Under the pieces are notes generated by a model, which searched no databases, was not told where the DNA came from, and saw nothing but the letters and a program-made list of their open reading frames with translations. 6,936 nucleotides of DNA from contig JAFZOA010000284.1 of the NCBI GenBank assembly GCA_017550775.1, forward strand, positions 1 to 6,936, given 5' to 3'. The stretch is from Ruminiclostridium sp. (GTDB lineage: Bacteria > Bacillota_A > Clostridia > Oscillospirales > Ruminococcaceae). How positions within the stretch are numbered: the stretch's first letter is position 1; each line of letters begins with the position of its first letter. The position numbers were made by a program, and so were the translations under genes. Shown here in pieces: positions 6,745 to 6,936 of this stretch.

Positions 6745-6871
6745 CAATTACGTTTCACAATGTACGGCAAAAAACATTGTATTATGATTCAATTATGTTT
6801 CGCAATGTACAGCAAAACACATTGCACTATGATTCAATTACGGCTCGCAATGTCCGGCAAAACACATTGTA
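6745..6871 (+). ncRNA. Type III toxin-antitoxin antitoxin RNA (CptI/ToxI-like), three 45-nt pseudoknot repeats
   Basis: Three direct repeats with an exact 45-nt period start at 6745, 6790 and 6835 (unit begins CAATTAYGKYTC). In each, a 7-bp helix RCAATGT/ACATTGY (6757-6763 with 6774-6780; 6802-6808 with 6819-6825; 6847-6853 with 6864-6870) is crossed by a 3-bp helix between the bases before it and the first three loop bases: CGT with ACG, TGT with ACA, CGG with CCG. This gives an H-type pseudoknot with a 3-nt first loop and an A-rich last loop (GCAAAAM). Base changes between copies keep both helices paired. In known type III systems (ToxIN, CptIN, TenpIN) such repeats are cut by the toxin RNase into units that wrap and neutralise it. 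Unit length, promoter upstream, terminator and gene downstream all fit. The family is inferred; a 45-nt unit and clostridial host suggest CptIN. A structured regulatory leader is the alternative. Confidence 0.75.
6745..6871 (+). repeat. 45-bp tandem direct repeat, three copies
   Basis: Units 6745-6789, 6790-6834 and 6835-6871; the third is cut short at the terminator stem. The most constant parts are CAATTA, CAATGT, GCAAAA, ACATTG and the linker TATGATT. The start of the first unit differs upstream of CAATTA (TGAA instead of GATT). Confidence 0.95.
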
Positions 6872-6914
6872 GATACTGCTGTATTTAAGATTATACAGCA
6901 GTATCATTTTGTTT
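6872..6914 (+). terminator. Intrinsic terminator between antitoxin RNA and downstream gene
   Basis: Perfect 13-bp stem: GATACTGCTGTAT (6872-6884) and ATACAGCAGTATC (6893-6905), 8-nt loop, followed by ATTTTGTTT. It starts one base after the last pseudoknot and ends at the Shine-Dalgarno of the next gene. In type III systems a leaky terminator here makes the RNA far more abundant than the toxin mRNA; partial read-through is expected because no other promoter lies between. Confidence 0.85.
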
Positions 6915-6926
6915 AGGAGAGTTAAA

Positions 6927-6936
6927 ATGGTAGAAC
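6927..6936 (+). CDS. Start of a gene cut by the right edge, predicted type III toxin endoribonuclease
   Basis: Only ATG GTA GAA C is visible (Met-Val-Glu). The start is supported by AGGAG at 6915-6919, seven bases upstream. Position directly after tandem pseudoknot repeats and a terminator predicts a ToxN/CptN-fold endoribonuclease of roughly 150-200 residues, which would act in the cytoplasm on A-rich RNA and commonly gives abortive phage resistance or plasmid/locus stability. The protein sequence itself gives no evidence here; this rests on context alone. Confidence 0.6.

Noticed and set aside
6745..6871. CRISPR array
   Set aside because: Only three units, with no unique spacers: the whole 45 nt is repeated, and there is a promoter and a terminator around it.
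6703..6888. Open frame across the 45-nt repeats encoding 15-residue repeats of the GKTHC type
   Set aside because: The frame stays open only because 45 is a multiple of three. Its GTG lies inside the promoter, the internal ATG at 6760 has no Shine-Dalgarno, and base changes between copies preserve RNA pairing rather than amino acids.
6872..6905. Mobile element terminal inverted repeat
   Set aside because: The two arms are only 8 nt apart and followed by a T-rich tail directly before a gene start, which is a terminator rather than an element end.

Overview
The window looks like a chromosomal segment of a low-to-moderate GC gut Firmicute, most likely a Ruminococcus/Oscillospiraceae-type Clostridia. 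The basis is protein style only: ABC-2 permeases with a large extracytoplasmic tail, a Firmicute-like AraD, strong AGGAG ribosome binding sites and textbook TTGACA/TATAAT promoters. No marker gene fixes the species.

Positions 1-3244 (+) hold the end of an ABC exporter operon: two tandem, related membrane permeases. The first is cut by the left edge. The second is complete and starts 5 nt after the first stops. The partner ATPase is not visible and presumably lies to the left. A 14-bp hairpin at 3257-3296 separates this operon from a convergent araD gene (3384-4076, -), which encodes L-ribulose-5-phosphate 4-epimerase with every catalytic and metal-binding residue I could place. Upstream of araD an 11-nt inverted repeat flanks its control region. 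Next is a membrane acyltransferase-3 family O-acyltransferase (4354-5442, -) with a clear promoter. Diverging from it is a strongly promoted 98-aa helical protein of unknown function (5752-6048, +) with its own terminator.

The right-hand 900 bases are the unusual part. A GC-rich non-coding block contains a 94-bp tandem repeat in 2.7 copies (6114-6366), followed by a tiny ORF interrupted at a 7-G run. The base composition then drops abruptly to very AT-rich. In this AT-rich block lies the best find of the window: the complete RNA half of what looks like a type III toxin-antitoxin system. In order it has an extended -10 promoter (6687-6714), a 5' hairpin, three 45-nt direct repeats (6745-6871), a 13-bp terminator hairpin with a T-rich tail (6872-6914), a good Shine-Dalgarno and the first three codons of a gene that runs off the right edge (6927). 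Each 45-nt repeat can fold into the same H-type pseudoknot, and compensatory base changes between the three copies support both helices. Promoter, tandem pseudoknot repeats, leaky terminator, then toxin gene is the diagnostic layout of ToxIN/CptIN/TenpIN loci. The toxin itself is outside the window, so its identity is inferred.
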